Shown here one piece after another: positions 1 to 11,699 of a DNA stretch of 64,000 bases. Origin of the DNA: Cacajao melanocephalus (Eukaryota > Chordata > Mammalia > Primates > Pitheciidae); contig CAUYLG010041478.1 in NCBI GenBank assembly GCA_963573385.1, positions 57,978 through 121,977 on the forward strand. Direction: 5' to 3'. The position numbers and the translations under genes are program-made. Below the pieces are notes generated by a model. That model ran no database searches. It was given only the letters and a program-made list of their open reading frames with translations, and was not told the origin of the DNA. The first letter of the stretch is position 1; each line of letters starts with the position of its first letter.

Positions 1-710
1 CATAGATGCAAAATGCTTCAATAAAATACTGGCAAATTGATTGCAACAGCACATCAAAAAGCTTATCCATCACAATCAAGTAGGTTTCATCCTGGGGATG
101 CAAGGCTGGTTCAACGTAGGCAAGTCTATAAAGGTAATCCACCACATAAACAGAACCAAAGACAAAAGCCACATGATCATCTTAATAGATGCAAAGAAGG
201 CCTTTGACAAATTTCAACAGCCCTTTATGCTGTTGAACTATTTTTGCTTTATGCTAAAAACTCTCAATAAACTAGGTATCGATGGAACATATCTCAAAAT
301 AATAAAAGCTATTTACAACAAACCCACAGCCAATATCATACTGAATGGGCAAAAACTGGAAGCATTCCCTTTGAAATCTGGCACTAGACAAGGATACCTT
401 CTCTCACCACTCCTGTTCAATATAGTATTGGAAGTTCTAGCCAGAGCAACCAGGCAAGGAAAAGAAATAAAGGGTATTCAATTAGGAAAGGAGGAAGTCA
501 AATTGTCTCTATGTGCAGACGACATGATTGTATATTTAGAAGACCCCATCATCTCAGCCCAAAATCTCCTTAAACTGATAAGCAACTTCAGTAAAGTCTC
601 AGGATACAAGATCAATGTGCAGAAATCACAAGCATTCCTATACACCAATAACAGACTAACAGAGAGTCAAATCATGAGCAAACTCCCAGTCACAATTGCT
701 ACAAAGAGAA
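1..710 (+). pseudogene. L1 ORF2 reverse-transcriptase fragment
   Basis: This is part of the LINE-1 ORF2 protein, which reverse-transcribes L1 RNA at a nicked target. The frame is open from the start of the window. It shows the L1 RT landmarks in order: [67 protein letters not shown] and [18 protein letters not shown]. The catalytic motif reads CADD (codons at 512-523) where active L1 has FADD. After QQPFM there is a 24-nt in-frame insertion bounded by a direct repeat of tttatgct. The fragment stops at IATKR, where it meets antisense L1. It lacks the endonuclease and C-terminal regions, so it is a dead partial copy of primate L1 type. Confidence 0.93.
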
Positions 711-1376
711 TGGTGTTCATTATTTCCCTCTTAGGTCCATGTTTGCCCAATGTTTAGCTTTCACTTAGTGAGAACATGCAGTATTTAGTTTTCTGTTTCT
801 GAGTTAGTTCAGTTAACATAATGGTCTCCACCTCCACCCATTTTGCTGCAAAGGATGCAATTTCATTCTTTTTTATGGCTGCGTAGTATTCCATGCAGAA
901 CATATATCACGTTTTATTTATCCAGTCAGCCACTTAGGTTGGTTCCATGACTTTGCTATTGTGAATGGTGCTGTGATGAGCATACTGTGCAAGTGTCTTT
1001 TCTATATAACCATTTCTTTTCCTTTTGGTAGATACCAAGCAGTGTGATTACTGGGTTGAATGGTAGTTCTACTTCTAGTTCTTTGAAAAATCTCCACACT
1101 CTTTTCCATAGAGGTTGTACTGATTTACATTCCCACCAACAGTGTATAAATGTTCCCTTTTCTCCTCATCCACACCAACATCTGTTGTTTTTGACTTTTT
1201 AATAACAGCTATTCTGACTGGTGTAAGATGATATCTCATCATGGTTTTAATTTGCATTTCTCTGATGATTAGTGATGCTGAGGATTTTTCCTTGTTTTTG
1301 TTGACCACTTTTCATGTGTATGTCTTTAGAGAAATCTCTGTTCAGGTCCTTTACCCAGTTTTTAATGGGGTTATTT
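711..1376 (-). mobile_element. L1 3' part, antisense (primate type)
   Basis: The minus strand reads as the L1 ORF2 C-terminal region. Recognisable antisense phrases are the 'actggtgtaagatgatatct' stretch near 1218, the 'attcccaccaac' stretch near 1130, and 'ttttttatggctgcgtagta' near 870. On the minus strand it ends just after the segment that follows the 'gtgggagct' landmark, well short of the 3' UTR and tail. It abuts a sense RT fragment at 710/711. It may be the same insertion rearranged or a second insertion. Confidence 0.88.
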
Positions 1377-1474
1377 TTTAAATTACATTTCCTTCTACTG
1401 CCTTTACAGTTTCAAATTTTATATTTAAATATGTTTTAAACACTCTGTAAATTATAGACAGTGGAATGTATAAA

Positions 1475-3050
1475 TATGAAGTATACAGTTTAAATAGTTT
1501 TAGCAAATGCATGCATTTGTGCAACTCACAAAACTATCGGAGTTGAGAAAATTTTCATTTACCCCAGAAAGTTTCCTCATGTCCCCTCTTAGTTCCCTTC
1601 AAACATTGTATTTCAAGCAACAATTTTCAGGTATCTTTCATCTAAGATTATTTTTGCCTGTTCCTAAATGTCTTATAAATGGGATCATGCAGAATATACT
1701 CTTTTGTTTTTAGCCTTGAATGCTCAACATGGTATTTTTTTGTTTCATGAATGTTATCGTGTGTATTAGTAATTCACTTCCCTTTTCCTTATTGAAGCAG
1801 TGTCATTGTCTGTGGTAAATACCCAAGGTTCATCATCTCACACCAAGGAAATCAAGGACATGGACACACAAAAAGTGAGTTTAAAAGTGGAGGTTTAATA
1901 GACGAGAGAAAAGAGCAAAGCGCTCCCTTCTGCAGAGAGGGGCTCCCGAGTAGGTCTTCCAATTTGATGGTGAAATGCATGGGGTTTTATAGACAAGCTT
2001 GAGGAAGTGGTGTCTGATTTACATAGGGCACAACAGATTGGTCGGACCGGGTGGACCATTTGCATACAGCATCAATAAGCTGGCCATCCCACCCTATTCT
2101 TCTATTATGCAGATGGTTTCTCTACCTGGCCGGCACCATGTTGCCTGTTCCTCTGCTGTACATGTAGTTGACAAAGAAAAAGGAAGATGAAGCCTCATGT
2201 TGCACAAGCCTGGCCCCCAGGTAGCCTTTTCCTATTGGCACAACTGCTGGTATTCACCCGCGGAAGTGTCTAGTTTTCCTTTCTTTGTCTGCAGCTTGAT
2301 TTTATGGGCTGCTCTTTATTAGAAAATAAATGATTAGGGGACTGCTTTTTGTTAGAAGGGAAGCTTTACTGAAGACTCTCTTACTCTCACTAACTGCCTA
2401 AATAATTTCTTTTTAGCTCTTGTATTACTATAAGTAGTATTCTATGGTATAAATATACTACAATTTGCTTATCTGTCTCTTAATGGTGAACATTTCCATT
2501 TTTCCATGTTCTGGTTAATATATATAAAGCTATGTGAACATTCTTCCACAAACTTTTTGTAGACATGTTTATATTTCTCTTAGGTAAATACCTAGAAGTG
2601 TAATCCGTGAGTGACACAACAGATTTTCAATTTTTAAAAAACTTTGTAAGAAACTTTCAAAGTATTTTCCAATGTGGTTGTGTAAGTTTACACTCCACTA
2701 TCATTGTGTGAGAATTCCAGTTGGCCCACGTCCTCATGAACACTTGGTGTTCTCAGTCTTATTAATATTAGTCATTCTGAATGGTGAATTCATTGTCACA
2801 CACATTGTCCTTTTAATTGCATTTATGATAACAATGTGGAACATTTTTTAATGTGATTACTAATCATTGATATATCTCTTAATAAGCGTCTGTTCAAGAC
2901 TTTGCCCATTTTTACTGGATTGTTTGGCAGCTATTATATTGTGAGTATTTTCTCTTAATCTGTGGGTTTACATTTTTTAAATCAGTGTCAAAAGGCTTCT
3001 GAAGAACAGATACTTTTTAATTTGATGAGTTCAGTTTATCAATAATTTCT
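1475..3050 (-). mobile_element. Old L1M 3' region, antisense, split by an LTR
   Basis: Two blocks (about 1475-1810 and 2409-3050) match the antisense of an old mammalian-wide L1M. The first carries the 'gtgcaactcac...catttaccccagaaag' and 'aatgggatcatgcagaatatactctttt' type phrases. The second continues with 'gtagtattctatggta', 'tctcttaggtaaatacctagaagtg' and the 'ccaatgtggttgtgtaagtttac' type phrase. Divergence is high and there is no useful open frame. A solo LTR interrupts it at about 1811-2405, which makes the LTR younger than this L1. Confidence 0.75.
1811..2405 (-). mobile_element. Solo LTR, class I ERV-like, antisense
   Basis: About 595 bp sits inside an L1M and has LTR architecture on the minus strand. 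There is a TATA-like ttttata (plus-strand 1985-1991, reading TATAAAA on minus), an ATTAAA poly(A)-type signal near 1895-1900, and an end reading ...TTTACCACA on minus. The rest of a provirus is absent, so this looks like a solo LTR left by recombination between LTRs. I recognise the sequence style as an ERV1 LTR but cannot name the subfamily. The target duplication is not clear. Confidence 0.65.
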
Positions 3051-6000
3051 ACTACATGTGCCTATGTGCATTCACACACATGAACACAGAGTTACACTTC
3101 TAATGAAAGCCACCCTGCAGATCTCAAGCTTTCTATTCCCACCCAAACCATAGTTACAGATGTTACAGCTGACAGGTTGTCATTAATCAAATGATTCATT
3201 TCATTCACATTAAAAATGCATACACACAAATATTTGTTGTAATGAAACAGCTTATTTTAGAAATGCACTAACTTACAGGTGTTTCCAAATTTAAGATTAT
3301 AGATACATTCATCCCTAAAAGGAGAGCTTTATTTTAAATTCTTCATTAGAAGTTATTAACTCCTTGCCAGAGAGGCTGAGGACAAAGACACTTGAACTAA
3401 TAAGTCAGTACCATTGCCAGAGGAGATCAATGAGGGAGGAGAAAAATCTCAAAAATATTATGACAGTGAAACTACTAGCTTAAATTTACCTAATGTATAT
3501 CTAGCTATCCAAGAACATACTTTTACAGAAAGGATATACTCTCCTTCATTTCCATAGCTCTCATTTTGGTGGCTGGAAAAAGGGGGTATTAATGCAGCCA
3601 AATGGCTTATTCAGGTCACACAGTGTTGAAGCAAGGAAACTAGCCAAAGGCACCTGTCAGCATTCACCAGTGAGCACCCCACGGCATCGAGTCTGGCCAT
3701 GGCAGCCATCTATCTTTGCAGCCACTGGATCTCTTGAGCTCCTGCATTTCCCCTACCCTCCATTGGAGAACTCTACCTCCTGGAGTATGCTTCAGAAATA
3801 CAATCTCAGTGCTTTCCTCTACCAGATGACTTGGCCTGTCTCAGGCATATTGATTGGAATTCAGTGGAAACTTTTGAGTCAATTTTTTTAAAAGAAAGAA
3901 AACCACCCAGGCACAACTGAAAAAAAAAAAAAACTCAAAACCTTAAATTTTATTCAATGATCTGGGTTAGTGCCAGATTGGAGGGAACAACTTGCAAATT
4001 CTTCTTTAGAAGCTGTCAGAATACTTGCCTTTAAGTTTGCCCTGACTCAGCTCTCTGCAGGAAAGACATGTTGCTACAGCTGATTCATCAATAAACTGTT
4101 TCTTGTCCAAGACAAGTCACTGAGTCACCTTTGATTCCACTTGACTCTGTTCGGTCCAAGAAGGGGTGCCTGCAGTTAGAGTGGACCACACAACTTCCGC
4201 AACTCAGTATGTCTTGAACTGCTCACAGAATGGCGGTTGAGCTTGTCCTCTTCACTCCTTGATGTGTATTAATTGCAAAGGTTTTGAACAAAACAGATGT
4301 TTAGGAGAAAAGAAATGATTCAGAAAATATCAAATCACCAGGTGCTTCTTTTTCATGATGAATGAACATCAATTTTTTTAAAAAGATGGTGTCAGTAGCA
4401 ATCCAAAACACATACTATAGTAGAAAGTGAAAATATAAGGGCATTCTCAAATTCTTTAAAGATTTGTTTTTCTATAAATTGTTAATCTGCACCCCATAGC
4501 ACTATCTTAAGTTTAAATAGCAATAGCCGTCTTTTATTTCTATTGCTGAAAGACTAAGTAGTAACTTATGTGAGGGTAAATATGTCTCTACCAATACACC
4601 TAGTTGTGTTTATCACATACATTCAATAGAAAGTTCAATGGAAGGCTAATATCTGTAAAAAAACAAACAAACAAACAAAATAAAAACAGACTTCTTCTTG
4701 CATTTGAATCTGAATCAAAGAGTTGACATTGTCTTTTATGCAGTATGTGAAAAGACAGGTTGATTCCAGGGTCTGTGGTTTTCCTGATCATCAGAAAATT
4801 ATGCACCAGAAAAATTAAGCAACAACGTTGTATTTAGTATTGGGCAAACAAATGGGAAGGATGTTCTAGTCTTATTGAAGAGCTGGGATAATTTCAGGAC
4901 TGGCATAAATATATCTAAGTATTTTTTTCCTTTTTATATATTTTCTCAAGAATGTTCATTGTTCTCTGAGCTCTTATCTGGACTCTAGATTGTAAATATT
5001 CTTTTTATAAGAAGAGTAAAATTAAAATTGAAAATACTTGATAGTGAACTCTGATTCTTTCTTAAGTTTTTTATATAACACTGTGACTTATAATCTATTT
5101 TAATTTTATCCAAGCCTGAATCAAGTAGTTTGTTTAGGTTTATAATTTCTATTTCTAATCACTGAAGAGGGGTCAATTTTTATAATCAGTGAGAATTTTG
5201 TCGGGGGGAGGAGTTCTGAAATGGCAGAAAGGAACTGAAATAAATTTGCTCTTTTATACAAGCAACAAAAACAATGACAAAAGCCATCAAAATCAATTTG
5301 TTCAGAGCTCTGAAAGTTAATAAAAGGCAGGCAATTATTTAAGAAGCATTTATTTAAGAAAAACTGCTGAACCTACATGAGAACAGGACCTTTGTGATCT
5401 TTTAACTTGTCCATAGGAGCCTTGAATACTAATCATCTTGCAGCTGCAGTTGCTATAAAAACCAGCAGCCTTGCAGCCACTATATGGAACAGACTTGATT
5501 TGAAACTTCTCAAAAGTTTCCATCTTCAGATCAGTGTCACTATTTGTCTTGACATAGAGCTCACTCTGCCAGAAAAGCTGTATTTGCAGTCACTATCTGA
5601 CCTAACTTGGAGCTCACTCTGCTAGAAAAGCTCTACCCCAGAGAACTGGTTGAAAACAAAGCTTTGAAAATTGTTCAGAATCACAGTTGCCTGAGGCTGT
5701 GATACTAATAAGACTAAACAAGAGGTTGACCAAAAACTTAAAAGGAAGATCTGGGGACTGGGTTAACCATACAGGGCTCCAAAAAGCTCTGACATATTTC
5801 TGAGGCTGTAGAAGGAAGGCCACACACATGTGCAGAGTTTGTGCATTCCCTAGAAACATCCAAGAAGAACCCAATCTTCCATTTCTGGCTGACTTTTAGG
5901 CCCTGTACAAGCAGGAAGTGAAGGCTAAGGCAGAGCTGCAAACTACCTGAGCATTGAAGACACACCACAACACACACACAGAGTATCTCAGCAAAGGGCA

Positions 6001-6105
6001 GAAGTTTTACAGGTACAAGGCACGTTAGAAAATCTCTAACCATTTGTTGTTTGACCACTAAGCTTACTAAGGCAAATGCTCAGTGACTTCATACTACAGG
6101 AAATA
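3051..6105. other. Stretch with no recognised repeat or gene
   Basis: About 3 kb of AT-rich sequence. I see only short simple tracts: an A run near 3921, and an AAAC repeat near 4658-4686. A short local duplication lies at 5559-5633. The frames at 3592-3891, 5614-5874 and 5738-6058 are short, have no recognisable domain and are not supported as genes. Very degraded repeats could be present below what I can recognise by eye. Confidence 0.5.
4658..4686. repeat. (AAAC)n simple repeat
   Basis: An A-rich run followed by four to five tandem aaac units, typical of an A-tail-derived or slippage-generated microsatellite. Confidence 0.85.
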
Positions 6106-7717
6106 AATACTTTACAAAATTAGTTAACAAATATCATTAAACAGACAGCAGCAACAACAACAAACCCCAGGAGGAAGGGTGAAATTTGATATCCAGAATT
6201 GCCACATCATATCAAAAATGCTTAATTTGAAATAAAATATTAGAAGATATGAAGATAAATAGAAAAGAAAGGTTCATATGAAGGAAAAAAAGCAGTCAAT
6301 AGAAAAAGTTCCCAAGGGGACCAAATGAACAAATATTTTAAATCAGTTATTATATATGCATATAAATATATATATATAAACACACAAACATATATGTCCT
6401 AAGAATCATAGGAAACCATGTCTAAAAAAATTAAAGTTGATTTAACATCTGAAAAAAGGAACAAAAACCACATGAGCATCTCAAAAGATGTAGAAAAGGT
6501 ATCTGACAAAATCCAGCATTCCTTCACCATAAAAATACTCAACAAACTTGGAATAAAAGGAAACTTCCTTAACCTGATAGAGGGCATCTGTGAGATATCC
6601 ATAACTAATACCATATTTGATGAAAGACAGCATGTTTTTCCCCTACAATCAGAAACAACATTATCCACTCCTGTCACACTTATTCACTATTGCACTGGGT
6701 TCTAACCAGGGCAATTAAACAAGAAAAATAAATAAAAGCCATCCACATTAGAAAATAAGAAGTAAAATAATCTCTACTTGCATATGGCATAATACTACAT
6801 ATAGAAAATCCAACGAATCCACTAGAAAATTATTATAACTCATTAATGAGTTCAAAAAAGTTTCAGGATACAAGATCAATATTTAAAAAGTCAGTTGTAT
6901 CTCTATGCACTTGCAAGGAATAATCCAAAAATAAAGTTAAGAAAATAATTTTATTTATAATAGCATCAAAATAAAATGCTTAGGAAAAAATATAACAAAT
7001 GCACACAGTGTACAGTATGAGACTTGTACACTGAAAATACAAAACATTGCTGGACGAGATTAAGGAAGATCTAAATGAATGAAAAGATATAGCAGGTTTT
7101 GGGATTAAAGGATTTATTATCATTAAAATGTTAATATTTCCTAAATTAATCTATAGGTTCATCACAACCTCTATCAAAATCCCAGCTGGTTTTTGGGCAG
7201 AAATTGGCAAGCTGGTCATAAAATGTATGAAAGTACAAGGACCCCATAATAACTAAAACAATTTTAGAAAAAAACAAATTTAGAAGACCCACACTTGCAA
7301 CTTCAAAGATTACTGCAGTATTACAGTAATCAAGATAGAATGCAACTAACATAGGGATACACATGTAAATGAATGGAATCAAGATGAGAGTAAAAATAAA
7401 CCTTTGCTTTTATATTTAATTGATTTTTGACCAGTGATTAAGATCCTGTAATGGGGGAAAAACAGTCATTTCAACAAAGAGAGCTGGGACAACTAGATAT
7501 CCACATGCCCAATAATGTCATAGTTGTACCCCTTTATTATATCACACACAAATGAAACACCAAAATGAATCATAGTCCTAAATGTAAGAGCTAAAACTAT
7601 AAAACTCTTAGAATAAAACATGGGAGTAATCTTTGTAACATAAAATTCGGCAATGTTTTCTTAGATATGATGCCCAAAAGCAAAATCAACAAAATAAAAA
7701 TTAAATAAATTGGACTT

Positions 7718-7935
7718 TGCTATGGTGCATTTTTGGGGGTCAACTTGACTGGATAGATGGATGCCTATAAATACTTGGAGAAGCATTGTTTCTGGGTGGG
7801 TCTGTGAGACTGTTATTGGAGGATGTCACATGTGAGTTGATGGACTGAGTGGGGATGATTTGCCTCAATCTGGGCAGGTACCGTCCAATCAGCTGGGAGC
7901 CTAGATGGAACAAAAATGGGAAAGAAGGATGAATT

Positions 7936-7979
<44 letters not shown>

Positions 7980-8360
7980 CCCCACCCCCACCCCCCACCC
8001 GCCCCACCCCCCGCCTCTGGAGCTGAAACATTATTTTACTCCTGCCCTTGGACATTAGAACTTCAGGTTCTTTGGCTTTTGGACTCTGGCATGTACACCA
8101 GAGCTTTTGGCCTTAGACTGAGAGTTATACCATTGGCTTCCTTGGTTCTTAGGTCTTGCACTTGAACTGAGACATGCTACCAGCACCCTGGATCTTTAGC
8201 TTGCAGACATACTACAATGGGACTTCTGAGCCTTCATAATCGTGTGAGCCAATTCTCCTAATATATCCTCTCTCATGTATCTATATCTACATCCATCTTT
8301 ATCTGTATCTACATTTATATATCCTGTTAGTTCTGTCTCTGAAGAACCTTAACTAATGAA
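7718..8360 (+). mobile_element. MLT2-type ERVL solo LTR
   Basis: Recognised from ordered LTR landmarks: 'gtcaacttgactgga', 'gtgggtctgtgagactgtt', 'ccaatcagctgggagcctaga', 'cttcataatcgtgtgagccaat' and a terminal 'cttaactaatgaa'. It sits in L1M sequence with a 5-bp near-duplication (gactt 7713-7717, gacct 8361-8365), as expected for ERVL integration. It contains an expanded CT tract followed by C-rich sequence. Only the LTR is present. Confidence 0.82.
7941..8015 (+). repeat. (CT)18 followed by a C-run tract
   Basis: Eighteen CT units (7941-7976) run straight into six C-runs of 3-7 bases, each separated by a single A or G (7977-8012). On the minus strand this is six G-runs with 1-nt loops, a strong G-quadruplex pattern. 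The CT part is a mirror polypurine/polypyrimidine tract. It also creates spurious Arg-Glu frames on the minus strand. Confidence 0.95.
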
Positions 8361-8573
8361 GACCTCATCAAAACTAAAAACATTTTGCTGCAAATGATAC
8401 AACAAGAAAGTAAAAAGGCCACCCATACTATGAGAGAAAACATTTGCAAATTGTATATCATACATCTGATAAGGGACTTTATACAGAATATGTAAAAAAA
8501 AAAAAAAAAAGAAAAAGAAAATCTTACAACTCAACAGTAAAAAGATAAATAATCTAATTAAAAGTGGGCAAAA

Positions 8574-8781
8574 ATAACCTACCAACATAGCAACACTCTG
8601 TCTCCACAAAAATAAATTTAAAAATTAGCTGGGCATGGTGGTGTGTGCCTATAGTCCTAGCTACTCAGGAGGCTGAAGTAAGAGGATTGCTTGAGCCCAG
8701 GAGTTGAAGGCTGCAGTGAGTTATGACTGTGCCACTGTGCTCCAGCCTGGGAAACAGAGCAAGACCCCATCTTTTAAAAAG
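8574..8781 (+). mobile_element. 5'-truncated AluJ-like element
   Basis: The sequence starts inside the left Alu monomer and carries 'ttagctgggcatggtggtg', 'gctactcaggaggctga', 'gcttgagcccaggag' and 'actccagcctggg' plus an A-rich end. It is flanked by a 13-bp duplication with one mismatch: aaaagtgggcaaa (8560-8572) and aaaagtgggtaaa (8782-8794). The host is the L1M, so the Alu is younger. Confidence 0.93.
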
Positions 8782-9099
8782 AAAAGTGGGTAAACGATTT
8801 GAATGAATATTTTTCCAAAAGAAAGTAAGAATGGCTAATAAGCACATAAAAAGAGTATCAATATCACTACTCATTAAGGAAATGCACATTAAAAACACAG
8901 TTGCTACCTCCCAACCTCTAGGATGACTATAATTTTTAAAAAGACAATAACAAGAGTAGGCAAGGATGTGGAGAAATTGGAAGGCTCATGTTTTTTGGGT
9001 AGAAATGTAAACTGATGCAACCACTTTTGGAAACAGTTTGATGATTCTCAAAATGTTAAATATAGAGTTGCCATATTCAGCTATTCCACTCCTAGATAG

Positions 9100-9630
9100 T
9101 AAAGGAAACAAAATAATGCCCCTCAAAGATGCTCACCTCCTAATCCCTGAAACCTGTGAACATGTTATCTTACATGATAAAGGAACTTTCCACCTGTGAT
9201 TTGGTGTCTTGAGATGGGGAGATGAACCTGGATTATCGATCTGGGTTGAATGTTATAAAGGGAGGGTGGAGGGACCAGAGTCAGAGAAGGCCATGTGACA
9301 ATGGAGGCAGACAGAGAGAGATGTTATAACAGAGGCAGAGATCATCATCAACAGAGGCAGAGATCATTATCTTTTGATCATGGTCATGGAAACACAGGAG
9401 GGAAGATGCTGTCGTTGGCAGAGCCAAGCAGTTTGGGTGTCTCAAGAAGTTGGAAAAGGTCCCTCTGGAGCTCCCAGAGAGGTGGCAGCACAGCCAGCAC
9501 CTTGATTTTAGTCTGGTGAAACAGATTTTGGACTTCAGACCTCCAGAACCATAAGAAAATAAATTTGAGTTGTTTTAAGCCACTAAGTTTGTGGTGATTT
9601 CTTACAGCAGCAACAGGATACTCATCCAAT
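9100..9630 (+). mobile_element. MLT1-type MaLR LTR
   Basis: Ordered landmarks include 'cacctcctaatccctgaaac', 'gaaggccatgtgacaatgga', 'agccagcaccttgatttt' and 'gacctccagaaccataagaa', with AATAAA immediately after, then 'ttttaagccactaagttt'. This is the usual MLT1 U3-R-U5 order in sense. A small internal duplication of 'cagaggcagagatcat' lies at about 9331-9367. L1M sequence resumes directly at 'ccaagagaaatgaaaac'. Confidence 0.82.
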
Positions 9631-10172
9631 AACCAAGAGAAATGAAAACATATGGTCACCCCAAAACCTGTACACAAATATTCTTACAGCATTATTCACA
9701 ATAACCAAAAAGTGAAAACAACCCATAAATTCATCAGCAGATGAATAGACATAGAAAACATGATCTATCCAAACAACAGAATGCTATTTGTAAGAATAAA
9801 AAAAGAATGACTGATACAAGCTACAACATGGGTAAACTTTGAAAACACTATGCTAAGTGAAAGAAATCAGTTATTTACATGAAATGTCCAGAATGAACAA
9901 TTCGATAGAAAAACAAATAAATTAGGAGGGGGATGAAGAGTGACTGCCAACAGGTGTGGGGCTTCATTTTGGGATGGATTAATTATTCAAAATTAGATAG
10001 TGATGATGGTTGCACAACTCTGTGAATATACTAAAGTCTAATATATTGTATACATTAAATGGATGAGTTTGGTTATGAGAATTGTATCTTAATGTTCATA
10101 ACCTGTGACAAAATACAAATGCTCACCTCACTGTACTTGACGACAATGTAATTCAAACACACAGAAAAACAA

Positions 10173-11222
10173 AAAATATTGATTTTTTTTCATACATTTT
10201 AAAATTACCTTTTTTTTCTTTTTCTTTCTTTCCTTTTTTTTTACTGTATGTTCTGGGATACATGTGCAGAATGTGCAGGTTTGTTACATAGGTATATATG
10301 TGTAATGGTGGTCTGCTGCACCTATCAACTCGTCATCTAGGTTTTAGGTTCCACATGCCTTAGGTATTTGTCCTAATGCTCTCCCTCCCTATGCCCCTTA
10401 CCCCTTGACAGGTGCCAGTGTGTGTTGTTCTCCTCCCTGTATCCATGTGTTCTCATTGTTTAACTCCCACTTGTAAATGAGAACATGCGGTGTTTGTTTT
10501 TCTGCTCCTGTGTTAGTTTGCTGAGGATGATTGCTTCCAGCTTCCATGTCCCTGCAAAGAACATGATCTCATTCTTTTTTATGGCTGCATAGTGTTCCAC
10601 ATTGTATATGTACCACATATTCTTCATCCATTCTATCATTGATGGGCATTTGGGTTGGTTCCACGTCTTTGCTATTGTAAATAGTGCTGCAATAAACATA
10701 TGTGTTCATATGTCTTTATAGAAGAATGATTTATATTCCTTTGGGTATATACCCAGTAGTGAGATTGCTGGGTCAAATGGTATTTCTGGTTCTAGATCCT
10801 TGAAGAATCGCCACACTGTCTTCCACAATTATTGAACTAATTTACATTCCCAAAAACAGTGTAAAAGCATTCCTATTACTCGACAGCCTTGCTAGCATCT
10901 ATTGCTTCCTGACTTTTTAATAATCAACATTCTGACTGGTGTGAGATGGTATCTCATTGTGGTTTTAATTAAAGAGGTTCTGGCCAGCAAATGAAACTAG
11001 TATCAGAGTGAACAGGCAGCCTACAGAATGGGAGAGAAATTTTGCAATCTACCCTTCTGACAAATGTCTAATATCCGGAATCTCTAAGTAACTTAAACAA
11101 ATTTAGAAGAAAACAACAACCTCATCAAAAAGTGGGCAAAAGATATGAACAGACACTTCTCAAAAGAAAACATTTATGCAGCCAAGAAACATGAAAAGAA
11201 AATCATCAAAATATTGATTTTT
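10173..11222 (-). mobile_element. Twin-primed L1 (5' inversion) with 15-bp TSD
   Basis: The order on the plus strand is target duplication, T tract, antisense L1 3' end (to about 10970), sense L1 ORF2 segment (about 10971-11207), target duplication. The duplication aaaatattgattttt is perfect at 10173-10187 and 11208-11222. The sense piece ends next to the duplication with 'aaaatcatca', close in L1 coordinates to the start of the antisense piece, as twin priming predicts. The left TSD ends in a T run consistent with an L1 endonuclease nick. It is a primate L1 (PA/PB style 3' UTR). An extra short sequence lies between the TSD and the main T tract. Confidence 0.93.
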
Positions 11223-11699
11223 ACCTCTCAATTGGGTTTTTAGTTTTATACTAAGCATTGTTAAATGAATGGAATGAATGCCAAGTTAATTGATTTATTT
11301 TTTCATTCAACAAATGAGTGCCTATTTTGTGTCAATGCCTGGCTGGGCACTGGACCATGAGTGCCAGTGAAAGTACTCATGCCACTATTACTAATGGGCT
11401 TACTATATTTTTAATCTTATTCATACAAGGACAGTGGACCCTACTATCTGGCTTCCAACCAATCACATATCTTAAATATGCCAAACTGAACTACTTCTGT
11501 CACTTCTTATGTAATAAAGCTATATTATGCCTTATAGATTGGCTCAAATGTACTAACTTTATTAGATTATTGGTCAGCTCTAATTTGTTGATATGGATTA
11601 GGTTTTCCCTGTTTATATACATGTCTCTCTACTATGCTGAAATATTTGAAATACAGTATGACAATATTAGCCAAATGCTTATGTGGATAAATATATAAT
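11223..11699. other. Low-complexity AT-rich stretch, possible L2 trace
   Basis: Mostly unrecognised. The phrase 'cattcaacaaatgagtgcctattttgtgtcaatgcctgg' (about 11305-11343) resembles the antisense of L2/MIR 'growing list' sequence, but the match is too short to place. The 126-residue frame at 11318-11698 runs through AT-rich sequence and shows no domain. Confidence 0.4.

Larger units (their letters stand above)
6106..10172 (+). mobile_element. Old sense L1M with three nested insertions
   Basis: The left end (6106-6416) matches the 5'/ORF1-proximal part of old L1M elements ('cagcaacaacaacaaaccccagg', 'aaaaaagcagtcaatagaaa', 'ggaaaccatg'). At about 6417 it jumps to the ORF2 RT region (DVEKVSDKIQHSF, ILNKLGIKGNFLNLI), so several kilobases are deleted internally. 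It continues through ORF2 to the 3' region, for example 'ggatgtggagaaattgg' near 8965 and 'acccataaattcatcagcag' near 9720. The body is interrupted at 7718-8360 (ERVL LTR), 8574-8781 (Alu) and about 9100-9630 (MLT1-type LTR). No frame is intact. Confidence 0.82.

Noticed and set aside
7941..7976. Possible CRISPR-like or satellite array
   Set aside because: Simple dinucleotide microsatellite; no spacer/repeat alternation anywhere in the window.
7740..8055. Arg-Glu repeat protein on the minus strand
   Set aside because: Translation of the (CT)n tract in an ERVL LTR.
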